64,000 bases of DNA from an uncultured Alphaproteobacteria bacterium (GTDB lineage: Bacteria > Pseudomonadota > Alphaproteobacteria > SP197). The stretch is from NCBI GenBank assembly GCA_943787175.1, contig CALSLK010000008.1:1-64000 (forward strand). Direction: 5' to 3'. The notes under the pieces are model-generated. The model searched no databases and had not been told where the DNA came from. It was given only the letters and a program-made list of their open reading frames with translations. The position numbers were made by a program, and so were the translations under genes. Shown here piece by piece: positions 48,888 to 58,480 of this stretch. How positions within the stretch are numbered: position 1 is the first letter of the stretch; each line of letters opens with the position of its first letter.

Positions 48888-50551
48888 CAACCTACGACTA
48901 CATCATCGTAGGCGCTGGTTCGGCCGGCGCTGTTCTGGCAAACCGCCTGACGGAAGACGCAGCGGTCCGTGTCTTGTTGCTTGAGGCCGGGCCCAAACAT
49001 CACAATTGGCGTATCGAAATGCCGACGGCGATGTCGGAAGCGATCAAGTCGCCGCGGTTCAACTGGCATTATCAGACCGAGCCCGAACCGCATCTCAACA
49101 ATCGCGTCATCGATCAGGACCGGGGGCGGGTACTGGGCGGCTCGTCGTCAATCAACGGCATGCTCTACATTCGCGGTCATGCCCGCGACTACGACCGTTG
49201 GGCACAGTCTGGATGTGTCGGCTGGTCCTATGCTGATGTCTTGCCCTACTTCAAACGGGCGGAACGCCACGACAAGGGCGGGGATGCCTATCACGGTGGA
49301 GACGGTCCGCTGGCGGTGCGGTCCAATGACAGCAAAAACCCGCTCTATGACGCCTTCATCCAGTCGGGCATCGAGGCAGGGTTTCCGTTCACACCAGACT
49401 GCAACGGCTATCAACAAGAGGGATTCGGGCCGAACAACCGGACGGCAGGACCTGATGGCAAGCGCGCCAGTACGGCCAGAATGTACCTCGACCCAGCCAT
49501 GGATCGCGCCAATCTGACCATCCTGAGTGAAGCCCTGGCGACCAGGATTCTGATGAAAGGCACACGCGCGGTCGGCGTTGCCTTTGAACATGAAGGCCTC
49601 GGGCAGGAGGCTCATGCGGAACGTGAGGTTATCCTGTCGGGCGGTGCCATCAATTCGCCCCAGCTTCTGATGCTGTCGGGCATCGGCCCGGCGCAACAGT
49701 TGCGAGACCATGGCATAGAGGTGGTACGTGATCTTCCGGGTGTGGGTGCTAATCTTCAGGACCATCCGGACGCGGCTGTTGTGCAGGCCTGCAGTCAGCC
49801 GGTCTCGCTGCACGATACGCTGAGCACCTGGGGCAAATTCAAAGTCGGCCTGCGCTGGTTTCTGTTTCATGACGGTCTGGGGACTTCGAATCATTTCGAG
49901 GCCGGTGCGTTCATTCGCAGTCGTGCGGGCATGGAACATCCTGACCTGCAACTCACCTTCATTCCGGTCGGTCTGGGCGGTGAAGATGGCATGGATGTGA
50001 CGTCAATCGGCCAGCATGCCTTTTCGACCTATGTCGATCTCCTGCGCCCGACCAGCCGTGGCGCGCTGACCCTGAAGTCGGCCGACCCGCACGAACATCC
50101 CCGCATTCTGGTCAACTTCATGGCGACACCAGAGGACATGCAAGCGATGGTCACGGGGCTCAAGCTGATCCGCGAGGTCCATGCTCAGCCAGCATTTTCC
50201 CCCTTCTGTGGTGATGAATTGTTACCCGGAGCGGCAGTGGACGACGATGAAGCGATTGAAGCCTGGCTGCGCGACAACATCGGTACGGGATACCATCCAG
50301 TCAGCACCTGTCGTATGGGGCCTGACAGTGATCCCATGGCAGTTGTGGGGCCCGACCTCAGGGTTCATGGTCTGGAAGGGCTGAGGGTCGCTGATGCCTC
50401 GATCATGCCGGATCTGGTAAGCGGGAATACGAACGCGCCGACGATCATGATCGGCGAGAAGGCTGCAGACCTGATTGCTGGTAAGGCAGCGCTGCCGCGC
50501 AGCGAAGCTGATGTATGGATCCATCCCAAGTGGGAGACGTCCCAGCGCTAG
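48884..50551 (+). CDS. GMC oxidoreductase, choline dehydrogenase-like
   Basis: YDYIIVGAGSAGAVLANRLTEDAAVRVLLLEAG; RGRVLGGSSSINGMLYIRGHARDYD; NGYQQEGFGPNNRT; ATGA overlap with 47361..48887. Confidence 0.88.
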   Translation: MTTYDYIIVGAGSAGAVLANRLTEDAAVRVLLLEAGPKHHNWRIEMPTAMSEAIKSPRFNWHYQTEPEPHLNNRVIDQDRGRVLGGSSSINGMLYIRGHARDYDRWAQSGCVGWSYADVLPYFKRAERHDKGGDAYHGGDGPLAVRSNDSKNPLYDAFIQSGIEAGFPFTPDCNGYQQEGFGPNNRTAGPDGKRASTARMYLDPAMDRANLTILSEALATRILMKGTRAVGVAFEHEGLGQEAHAEREVILSGGAINSPQLLMLSGIGPAQQLRDHGIEVVRDLPGVGANLQDHPDAAVVQACSQPVSLHDTLSTWGKFKVGLRWFLFHDGLGTSNHFEAGAFIRSRAGMEHPDLQLTFIPVGLGGEDGMDVTSIGQHAFSTYVDLLRPTSRGALTLKSADPHEHPRILVNFMATPEDMQAMVTGLKLIREVHAQPAFSPFCGDELLPGAAVDDDEAIEAWLRDNIGTGYHPVSTCRMGPDSDPMAVVGPDLRVHGLEGLRVADASIMPDLVSGNTNAPTIMIGEKAADLIAGKAALPRSEADVWIHPKWETSQR

Positions 50552-50582
50552 TGTCGCTGGTCGATTGGGGAACTGAACCGGG

Positions 50583-51788
50583 ATGAACCATCATGATGCA
50601 ATCACGATCCGTTTGCTGGTTGAGCTCGCAAGGGTGCCACGCGAGAAACGTCCTATGTGCCTGCTTCGGCTGAGCGAAAAACTCAATGGCCAGGGCGCGT
50701 TTGCGCTGGCACATTCGATGCTTGAAGAAGCGCATGATATCGCGCCACGGAATCCGCGGGTGTTGCGTGCTCTTGGGCTGTCTATGTGCAGAGCAGGCGA
50801 GCTTCGCGAAGGGCTGGCCAACTATGACCGCGGCCGGTGGCAGTTGGAGGAGTTCAAGGTCATTCGCCGGCAGCTGCCACAGTCGCTCTGGGGCGGAGAG
50901 CCTGTCGCGGGCAAAAGCATGATCCTCTCGGCAGAACAGGGTATTGGCGATCAGATCATGCAGCTTCGTGTTGTTCCAGAGCTCCTTTCTGGCGATGCCA
51001 GGGTTGCCATCGAAGTCGATCCCAGGCTTTTCCCTTTGGTTGAACGCAGTTTTCCAGAGGTGCGATGTGCCGCCCACACCGTCAAACCGGAGGCCTGGCT
51101 TCATGATGCCAGGTTCGATTTCCGTGCCTCGATGTTGTCGGCATGGCGATGGACTTCTGCGGGAGACGGTGAAACCGTCCAGAGAGCTTATCTGAAACCG
51201 GATGCGGAACTTGTTCGCCAGTTTCGCTCGCTTTGGAAGAAGAACGGCCGCCGCTTTCAGGTCGGGTTGTCGTGGCGCAGTGCGGCGAAGAAAACCGGCA
51301 AGGCGAAAAGCATCGATCCCTCGATGTTTGCTCCGTTGTTCCAGCATGCTGATGTCACGTTCCATTCCCTGCAGTACGACGCCGACGCAGACGAAGTCTC
51401 GGCATTGTCAGAACAGCTTGGGCAATCGATCTCCTATGACGCGGATGGAGATCCACGCAACAATGTCGATCGGCTTGCCGCCCAGATTGCCGCGTTGGAC
51501 CTCGTAATCTCGATCGACAATACAACCGTTCACGTCGCCGGTGCCGTGGGAACCATGTGCTTTGCATTGCTGCCATGCCAGTCTGACTGGCGTTGGGGCA
51601 TCGAGGGACGCCGGACTCCGCTTTATTCCAGTCTGCGGCTTTTCCGAAACCGCCAGACCGGTCGCTGGGGTTCCGTGATGGCCGAGATTTCGAGGGATTT
51701 CGAAGACTGGGTAGCGCGGCTGCGATGGGCTGCATCTAGATCACGGGCCCCGCGCATCCTTGGGCTGGAAGATGGCTACCGACGATGA
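50583..51788 (+). CDS. TPR/glycosyltransferase-like protein
   Basis: TPR-like N-terminus; ILSAEQGIGDQIMQ, VGLSWRSAAKKTGK, LDLVISIDNTTVHVAGAVGTMCFALLPCQSDWRWG. Confidence 0.6.
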   Translation: MNHHDAITIRLLVELARVPREKRPMCLLRLSEKLNGQGAFALAHSMLEEAHDIAPRNPRVLRALGLSMCRAGELREGLANYDRGRWQLEEFKVIRRQLPQSLWGGEPVAGKSMILSAEQGIGDQIMQLRVVPELLSGDARVAIEVDPRLFPLVERSFPEVRCAAHTVKPEAWLHDARFDFRASMLSAWRWTSAGDGETVQRAYLKPDAELVRQFRSLWKKNGRRFQVGLSWRSAAKKTGKAKSIDPSMFAPLFQHADVTFHSLQYDADADEVSALSEQLGQSISYDADGDPRNNVDRLAAQIAALDLVISIDNTTVHVAGAVGTMCFALLPCQSDWRWGIEGRRTPLYSSLRLFRNRQTGRWGSVMAEISRDFEDWVARLRWAASRSRAPRILGLEDGYRR

Positions 51789-51832
51789 AATTGTTGTAGT
51801 GTTTTTATGCCCGATGCCAAGGAGCAGCCAAA

Positions 51833-52984
51833 ATGAACGTTGAAGTTACGCGTAACGTCCTGACCGACGAGGTACTTTCGCGGTTCGATGTGGCGCCCGA
51901 GGAGGGCAGTGGTCTTCCCAACGCCTGTTACACCAGTGCGGAATGGTTGAAGGCAGAGAACGAGCGCCTTTTCGCCCGGACCTGGATGCTGGCAGGCTTC
52001 TGTCACGATGTTCCAAGGAAGGGCGATGTCTGTCCGGTCGAATTGGCCGGTATGCCCTTGCTGGTGCTGCGCGATAACGACGATCAGATCCAGGTTTTCC
52101 ACAACGTCTGCCGTCACCGTGGCGCGGTGATCGTGCCTGAAAAATGCTCGGGTCAGCGGATTCTCACTTGCCCTTATCACGCCTGGGCCTATGGCCTTGA
52201 TGGCAAGTTGCGTTCGCGCCCGCATTTCTTTGGTGGCGACAAGCACGATACCGACCCTGGACCTGATGCACCTGGTCTGGTGCCCGTGCGGCATGCGGTC
52301 TGGCATGACCTGATCTTCGTCAACATCTCGGGTGACGCGATCCCCTTCGAAGAACATTGGGAACCGTTTTCAAGGCGTACAAAGGACTATGACTTCTCGG
52401 CTTTGCGTTATGCCAGGACCTTGGAGTTCGACGTAAAGGGTAACTGGAAGCTGATCCTGGAGAATTTCTTCGACGCTTATCACGTGCCCGCAGTGCATCC
52501 CAAGCTTGAGGAGTTTGCACCGATCCACACGCGTACCGGAACAGAGTTCGAAGGGCCCTGGTTCCACAACACGAACCCGATTTCCGAGCCACAGGAAGGA
52601 CGTGGCAAGGGCATGCCGTTCTATCCCGGTCTTGATGAAACAGGACAGCGCACGGAGTGGTACTTCCACCTGTTCCCGACCACGCTGTTCGAGATCTGGC
52701 CTGATCAACTCGCGGTGTTCCAGCTCCATGCACTGGAGCCGGGACGCACGATCGAGAAGATTCACATGTATTTCATCGGCGAGGGCGCGACAGAAAAGCA
52801 GTACGAGCCGAATCGTCAGGGCGTCTATGACATGTGGGACGAACTCAATACCGAGGATTTCAGGATTGTCGAGAACATGCAGATGGCACGCGGTTCACCG
52901 GCTTTCGATGGCGGTGTTTTGTCACCCTTCTGGGATCCCGCAACACAACATTTCGCAAAGCTGATGGCGCAGGCCATGCGCTGA
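51833..52984 (+). CDS. Rieske aromatic ring-hydroxylating oxygenase alpha subunit (intact)
   Basis: NVCRHRGAVIVPEKCSGQRILTCPYHAWAYGLDGKL (CxH/CxxH) and WKLILENFFDAYHVPAVHPKL. Confidence 0.93.
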   Translation: MNVEVTRNVLTDEVLSRFDVAPEEGSGLPNACYTSAEWLKAENERLFARTWMLAGFCHDVPRKGDVCPVELAGMPLLVLRDNDDQIQVFHNVCRHRGAVIVPEKCSGQRILTCPYHAWAYGLDGKLRSRPHFFGGDKHDTDPGPDAPGLVPVRHAVWHDLIFVNISGDAIPFEEHWEPFSRRTKDYDFSALRYARTLEFDVKGNWKLILENFFDAYHVPAVHPKLEEFAPIHTRTGTEFEGPWFHNTNPISEPQEGRGKGMPFYPGLDETGQRTEWYFHLFPTTLFEIWPDQLAVFQLHALEPGRTIEKIHMYFIGEGATEKQYEPNRQGVYDMWDELNTEDFRIVENMQMARGSPAFDGGVLSPFWDPATQHFAKLMAQAMR

Positions 52985-53335
52985 TCCGGCGCTCGTGACC
53001 TTCAGCCCGATCGTCTTGACCTGGGCGTCCGGTGCCGTGACGCCTTCAGGCACGGTCTCGACCAGAAGAAACCGTGCCTGGGATGCGGCCTGACGGAACA
53101 TCATGGCTTCCTGATACTCTGCTGAATTGTACATCGCCCGTGCGGTTTCCATGTCGGGATACTCGATCACCACCATGCGTTCAGTGAAGGGCTCGCCCTC
53201 AAGCGTATCGATCTCGCCACCACGTACGATAAATCGGCCGCCGTACTTGGCGACAATGTCGGGCGTGAGTGCGGTATACTTCTTGTAGGCCTCAGTGTCG
53301 TCCACGCGAACTGTGGCAATGAGCAATGCGGGCAT
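52922..53335 (-). CDS. DUF1330 family protein
   Basis: MPALLIATVRVDDTEAYKKYTALTPDIVAKYGGRFIVRGGEIDTLEGEPFTERMVVIEYPDMETARAMYNSAEYQEAM. Confidence 0.88.
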   Translation of the reverse strand: MPALLIATVRVDDTEAYKKYTALTPDIVAKYGGRFIVRGGEIDTLEGEPFTERMVVIEYPDMETARAMYNSAEYQEAMMFRQAASQARFLLVETVPEGVTAPDAQVKTIGLKVTSAGSAHGLRHQLCEMLCCGIPEG

Positions 53336-53446
53336 GGTGTCCTCCATGGGGTCGGAATAGGCCATTGTGCCGGGCTTGGGTTGGCGAACATCCGTGATTT
53401 TGGCAACGGGTTGATGGATAGTGCGATCAGCAGGTCGGAGTGTTAG

Positions 53447-53945
53447 ATGGCGCGGATCAATCTGGAAGATATCTATCACATCAAGACAACCGATGCGCTG
53501 CGTGTGGCCTATGACAACTGGGCTGATGATTTTGACCAACAGCTTGATGCCGAGCTTGGGTATCAGGGCTGGGGTCTGGTTGTCTCCAGCATTGCAGGGC
53601 GGCTGCCCAGCGATGCCCTGATCCTGGATGCCGGTGCCGGAACCGGCCTTTTGGGTGCGGCATTGGCCAGAGCCGGATTTCGCAACATCGATGGCAACGA
53701 TCTCTCGTCTGGCATGCTCGCCAAGGCACGCACTCTTGGTGTCTATCGCAAGCTGGATGTCGCCGTGCTGGGTGAGGCGCTTGAACCCGCCGATGATACC
53801 TACGATGCGGTTCTAAGCTCAGGTGTCTTCACGCCTGGTCACGCGCCACCGGAATCGTTCTTCGAGCTGATCCGTATCACCCGGTCCGGCGGCCTGATCG
53901 GCTTCACCATGCGTGATGATGAACGGCCTGACGGGTTCATTGCGA
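53447..53945 (+). pseudogene. Class I SAM-dependent methyltransferase, 3'-truncated by IS copy 2
   Basis: LILDAGAGTGLLGAALARAGFRNIDGNDLSSGMLAKA; coding sequence runs into the IS end at 53946. Confidence 0.85.
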
Positions 53946-54031
53946 TGTCTGCCGTCAGCGCCTTTGGGACAGATTGAGTGGTTTTCATAAGGGAGTTTTC
54001 TGGCTCATCGTAGTGACCGTAGGGAACGAAG

Positions 54032-54406
54032 ATGAGGCAGAAAACCATGAGCAAGAGCGACCCGGCAGAACAGGCCATCCGCGACATTCGGCGCAAGACG
54101 CGCAAGCGTTATTCGGCTGAGGAGAAGATCCGGATCGTGTTATCGGGCCTGCGCGGCGAGGAGAGCATCGCGGCTTTATGTCGCCATGAAGGCATCGCCG
54201 AGGGTCTTTATTACAGTTGGTCCAAGGAGTTCCTGGAGGCTGGCAAGAAGCGCCTTGCCGGCGACACGGCGCGTCAGGCCAGCAGTCCCGAGGTTAAGAC
54301 ACTGCGTGTCGAAGCCCGCGATCTCAAGGAGGCGCTGGCCGAACAGATACTGGAGAACCGGTTACTCAAAAAAAGCATGATCGGGGATGGGGGAGACGAG
54401 GAATGA
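54032..54406 (+). CDS. IS3-family transposase OrfA (HTH)
   Basis: Predicted protein identical to 31662..32036. Confidence 0.95.
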   Translation: MRQKTMSKSDPAEQAIRDIRRKTRKRYSAEEKIRIVLSGLRGEESIAALCRHEGIAEGLYYSWSKEFLEAGKKRLAGDTARQASSPEVKTLRVEARDLKEALAEQILENRLLKKSMIGDGGDEE

Positions 54407-55377
54407 GATATCCCGCATCTGAGAAACTGGAAATCATCAGGCTGGTCGAAGGCTCTCATCTACCGGTCCGGCGGACGTTGGATAAGCTGGGCATCCCGAG
54501 CACGACGTTTTACCGGTGGTACGACCGGTATCGAGGTGGAGGCGGCCTTGATGACCGCACCAGTGGCCCCGGTCGGGTGTGGAACCGCATCCCCGACGAT
54601 GTGCGCCAGCAGATCGTGGAGATGGCCCTGGATGAGCCGGAACTATCGTCCAGGGAACTGGCCGTGAGGTTCACTGACACGAGACGCTATTTTGTCTCAG
54701 AAGCGTCTGTCTACCGGCTGCTCAAGGCCCACGACCTGATCACCAGCCCGGCCTTCATCGTCATCAAGGCAGCGAATGAGTTCAAGGACAAGACCTCAGC
54801 TCCGAACCAGCTCTGGCAGACCGACTTCACCTACTTCAAGGTCATCGGATGGGGATGGTTCTATCTGTCGACCATTCTCGACGACTACTCGCGCTACATC
54901 ATCGCCTGGAAGCTGTGCACCACCATGAAGGCGGGCGATGTGACCCAGACACTGGAACTCGCGTTGGAAGCATCAGGCTGCGACCAGGCCGAGGTCATCC
55001 ATAAACCCCGGCTGCTCAGCGATAATGGTTCGTCCTATATATCCGGCGATCTGGCCGAATGGCTTGAAGGCCAGGGTATGGAGCACGTTCGCGGTGCACC
55101 CTATCACCCGCAGACCCAGGGTAAGATCGAGCGTTGGCATCAGACGCTCAAGAACCGGATCTTGCTGGAAAACTACTATCTGCAGGGCGATCTCGAAAAC
55201 CAGATCGGCACCTTCGTGGATTATTACAACAACCATCGCTACCACGAGAGCATTGGCAACGTCACACCATCGGATGCTTACTTCGGGCGCCACACAGCCA
55301 TCATCGAAAAGAGGGAAAAGATCAAAAAACTCACCATCCAAACCCGCCGCTTGAACCATCAACAACAAGCGGCTTAA
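54403..55377 (+). CDS. IS3-family transposase OrfB (DDE)
   Basis: Predicted protein identical to 30691..31665. Confidence 0.95.
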   Translation: MRYPASEKLEIIRLVEGSHLPVRRTLDKLGIPSTTFYRWYDRYRGGGGLDDRTSGPGRVWNRIPDDVRQQIVEMALDEPELSSRELAVRFTDTRRYFVSEASVYRLLKAHDLITSPAFIVIKAANEFKDKTSAPNQLWQTDFTYFKVIGWGWFYLSTILDDYSRYIIAWKLCTTMKAGDVTQTLELALEASGCDQAEVIHKPRLLSDNGSSYISGDLAEWLEGQGMEHVRGAPYHPQTQGKIERWHQTLKNRILLENYYLQGDLENQIGTFVDYYNNHRYHESIGNVTPSDAYFGRHTAIIEKREKIKKLTIQTRRLNHQQQAA

Positions 55378-55450
55378 CATCAAATCAAGATGAGCCAGAT
55401 ACTCAATTAGAAAACGAGCTCACGCGTCCCAAATGTTCTGACGACGGACA

Positions 55451-55806
55451 CCGACCTGAAATTCGTTGTGGTTGAGTGTGGTGCGGGGTGGCTTGCCTGG
55501 TTGCTGTATGTCATGGACGAGCAGGTCGAGAAAAAACACATGTGGGTGCGCCCAAAACTGGAGATGAAGCCCAGCGAGTTCTTTCGCCACCAGGGTGCCG
55601 TCACCTTCAGCGATGATCCCATTGCTCTGCGCCTGCTGGACTACACCAGCGCAGATGTCCTGATGTGGGGCAGCGATTACCCCCATGACGAAGGCACGTT
55701 TCCACACAGTCAGGAAGTGATCGAGCGAACCTTCGCTGGCATTTCTGCCGAGGACAAACGCAAGATCGTCCATGATAACGCCAAACGCATGTATCGGTTT
55801 GCCTGA
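55451..55806 (+). pseudogene. Amidohydrolase (TIM-barrel) C-terminal remnant, 5'-truncated by IS copy 2
   Basis: DLKFVVVECGAGWLAWLLYVMDEQ...MLWGSDYPHDEGTFPHSQEVIERTFAGISAEDKRKIVHDNAKRMYRF starts at the IS end. Confidence 0.85.
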
Positions 55807-55812
55807 GGCGCA

Positions 55813-56652
55813 ATGATCCTGGTCACCGCATCAACAGGTAAGATCGGCTCGGTCATTGTTACTGAGCTTGCGGCGCGTGGCGTTTCTGCTCGTGCTTTGA
55901 TCCGCGATCGCAGCCATGCACGCGATCTGCCCGGCATTGAATGGGTTGTCGGCGATTATGAGGACGACACCAGCATGGATGCTGCGCTGGATGGTGTGAC
56001 CATGATGTACCTTGCGTGTGGTGAATCCGGCCGCAAGGTGGCGTTAGAGAAGCGCGCCATTGATGCTGGTGTGCGCAATTCGGTTCATCACGTCCTCAAG
56101 GTTTCAGCTTCCGATGCCCATGATGACAATGCATCCGACTTCCGGCGCGGCAATGGTGTGATCGAGCGCCATCTCCGTGGCTCCGGCCTGGACTAGACCA
56201 TTCTGCGCCCGACCATGTTCAACCAGTCACTCAATCCTCTGCGCATCGTTGCAAAAGGCGAGATCCTCTCACCCCAGGGAGAGGCACCGACACCGTTCAT
56301 CGACGTGCGCGATATTGCCGATGTTGCGGTTGCGATCATGCTCGGAGAGAACCATCACGACCGCATCTACGACCTCACCGGCCCACAGGCTCTGACCCAG
56401 GCGGACTTTGCCGAACTGTTGGCGGACGTATTTGGCAAACCTGTTGCGTGCCGACACGTAAGTGATGCCGAGGCCTATCTTGGCATGATCGAAGCGGGGC
56501 TGGATGAAGGTATGGCGCGTTCGATGATTGCGCACTGGCAGTCCTACCGCGCGCGGCCGTCTTCGTTCGTTTCAGGTTGGATTGAGATCCTGACGGGTCG
56601 TCGCCCGCGCACACTGCGCGCCTATCTGGAAGAATGCGCGGCACAAAATTGA
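55813..56652 (+). pseudogene. NmrA-like NAD(P)-binding protein interrupted by an in-frame TAG at 56194-56196
   Basis: MILVTASTGKIGSVIVTELAARGVSARALIRD...GVIERHLRGSGLD*TILRPTMFNQSLNPLRIV; same frame continues to 56652. Confidence 0.85.
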
Positions 56653-56714
56653 ATGGTTCAGTCACGGGCGCATTCGATCTAAGTTCTCCGGCAAGTTGAA
56701 ATCTGGAGGCTAGC

Positions 56715-58028
56715 GTGCATCGCATTCCATTGGTTATGGCCGTCACAAGTGATTTTGCCGGTCAAACGCGCGGCAAGGGATTCCCGATTACCGAGCGTGA
56801 CGCACGCCTGGAAAAGGGCGTCGGCTGGACCTTCACCAACACCATGATCAACTGCTGGGGCCAGATTCCTGCCACGCCATGGGGCCCGTTGGGCGACCTG
56901 GTGCTTGTGCCCGATGCTGCAACCGAGATCGAGGTCGACTTCGGCGACGGTTCTGTTGCTGAACGGTTCATGCTGGGCAACATCCATCACATGGATGGTC
57001 GCGCCTGGGACTGCTGCCTGCGTTCCTATCTGGGCGATGCGGTCAAGGATTTGGAACGCGAAACCGGCCTGATGCTGATCGCTGCGTTCGAGCATGAATA
57101 TCACGATGATAGTATTCCCGACCGTCCGGGCGATTCCTATGGCCTCGACAAGGTCCGCCTAGCCGGAGAGTTTCCTGAAGCCTATCTCTATGCCTTGCGT
57201 GCAGCCAATGCAGAGCCCGATACCTTCCTGCCTGAGTTTGGCCCCAACCAGTTCGAGATCACCGTGGAGCCTGGACGTGGCGTGGCAGCCGCAGATCGCG
57301 CCGTCATCGTTCGCGAACTGGCCCATGCAACGGCCCGCCGGCTTGGTCGCAAGGTCAGTTTCTCGCCCGTGGTTACGCCTGGCGCAGCCGGCAACGGTGT
57401 CCACATCCATATGAGTTTCCGTGACCGTCAGCGCCAACTGGCTGCCTATGATGCAGATGCGCCCTATGGCGTCTCGTCAGTGATGGGCAGCTTCATTGCC
57501 GGCATACTGCGCCGTCTTCCCCAGATTGTTGCCATTACGGCGCCTTCGGCAGCATCCTATCTGCGTCTGAAACCCCAGGCATGGAGTTCGACCTACAACA
57601 ATCTGGGCTTCAGAGACCGCGAAGCCTCGATCCGCATTTGCCCGGTCTCCGATAGGCCCGGTGCCAATGTGGCAGGCGCCTTCAATGTTGAGTTCCGCGC
57701 TGGTGATGCTGCGGCAAGTCCCTATCTGCAATTGGGTATTTTGGTGCGGGCTGGGCTGGAGGGCATTCGCGAGAAGCTTCCGTTGCCGGAACCAACCTCA
57801 TCGGACCCCGCTGCGATGACCGATGACGAACGCGCAGCGCTGGGCGTGACCAAGCTGCCAGCGTCTCTGGGTGAAGCGCTTGATGCCCTGGAATCTGCAG
57901 AAGGCATGCGCGATCTGATGCCCGGTGAATTGTTCGATGCCTATCTCATGCACAAACGGGGTGAACTTTCCGCCCTGGATGGTCTTGATGACGACGAAAT
58001 CTGCCGTCGCTATGCAGAGGTCTATTGA
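56715..58028 (+). CDS. Glutamine synthetase family protein
   Basis: FEHEYHDDS, PNQFEITVEPGRG, GNGVHIHMSFRD, REASIRICPVSD. Confidence 0.88.
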   Translation: MHRIPLVMAVTSDFAGQTRGKGFPITERDARLEKGVGWTFTNTMINCWGQIPATPWGPLGDLVLVPDAATEIEVDFGDGSVAERFMLGNIHHMDGRAWDCCLRSYLGDAVKDLERETGLMLIAAFEHEYHDDSIPDRPGDSYGLDKVRLAGEFPEAYLYALRAANAEPDTFLPEFGPNQFEITVEPGRGVAAADRAVIVRELAHATARRLGRKVSFSPVVTPGAAGNGVHIHMSFRDRQRQLAAYDADAPYGVSSVMGSFIAGILRRLPQIVAITAPSAASYLRLKPQAWSSTYNNLGFRDREASIRICPVSDRPGANVAGAFNVEFRAGDAAASPYLQLGILVRAGLEGIREKLPLPEPTSSDPAAMTDDERAALGVTKLPASLGEALDALESAEGMRDLMPGELFDAYLMHKRGELSALDGLDDDEICRRYAEVY

Positions 58029-58474
58029 GCGACTTCGATTCCCCCTTCTGGAAACGCATTCCGCTGGAGGCGATGACCAAGCGCCAATGGGAATCCTTGT
58101 GCGATGGCTGCGGCCGTTGTTGTCTCGTGAAGCTCGAGGATGAGGACACCGGTGAGATCGAGACCACCGATGTGGCCTGCCGTCTTCTGGATCTGAGCAC
58201 GTGCCGTTGCAGTGATTATCACCACCGCAAACGGCGGGTGCCAGATTGTATCAAGCTGACGCCCGGCAATATCGAGGAATTGGCCTGGATGCCCAGCACG
58301 TGTGCCTATCGGCTTGTCGCAGAGGGCAAGGATCTGTTCGACTGGCACCCGCTGATTTCAGGTGACCCCGACAGCGTGCGTCGTGCAGGGATCTCACTCC
58401 ACGACAAGGTCGTTTCCGAACGTGACGTCAGCGATGAAGATCTGATGGACCATGTCGTTGACTGGAAGCTCTGA
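58025..58474 (+). CDS. YcgN family cysteine-cluster protein
   Basis: WESLCDGCGRCCLVKLEDEDTGEIETTDVACRLLDLSTCRCSDYHHRKRRVPDCIKL. Confidence 0.92.
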   Translation: MSDFDSPFWKRIPLEAMTKRQWESLCDGCGRCCLVKLEDEDTGEIETTDVACRLLDLSTCRCSDYHHRKRRVPDCIKLTPGNIEELAWMPSTCAYRLVAEGKDLFDWHPLISGDPDSVRRAGISLHDKVVSERDVSDEDLMDHVVDWKL

Positions 58475-58480
58475 CCCCGA

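Larger units (their letters stand above)
53946..55450 (+). mobile_element. IS3-family insertion sequence, copy 2 (1505 bp)
   Basis: Same length, terminal repeats and encoded proteins as 30618..32122, opposite orientation; no TSD visible. Confidence 0.93.

Noticed and set aside
30618-55450. The two IS copies as ends of a composite transposon carrying catabolic cargo
   Set aside because: A 24.8-kb composite is possible in principle, but no TSD flanks the outer ends and the outer flanks are parts of different genes (alpha-E and amidohydrolase), so the sequence does not support it.
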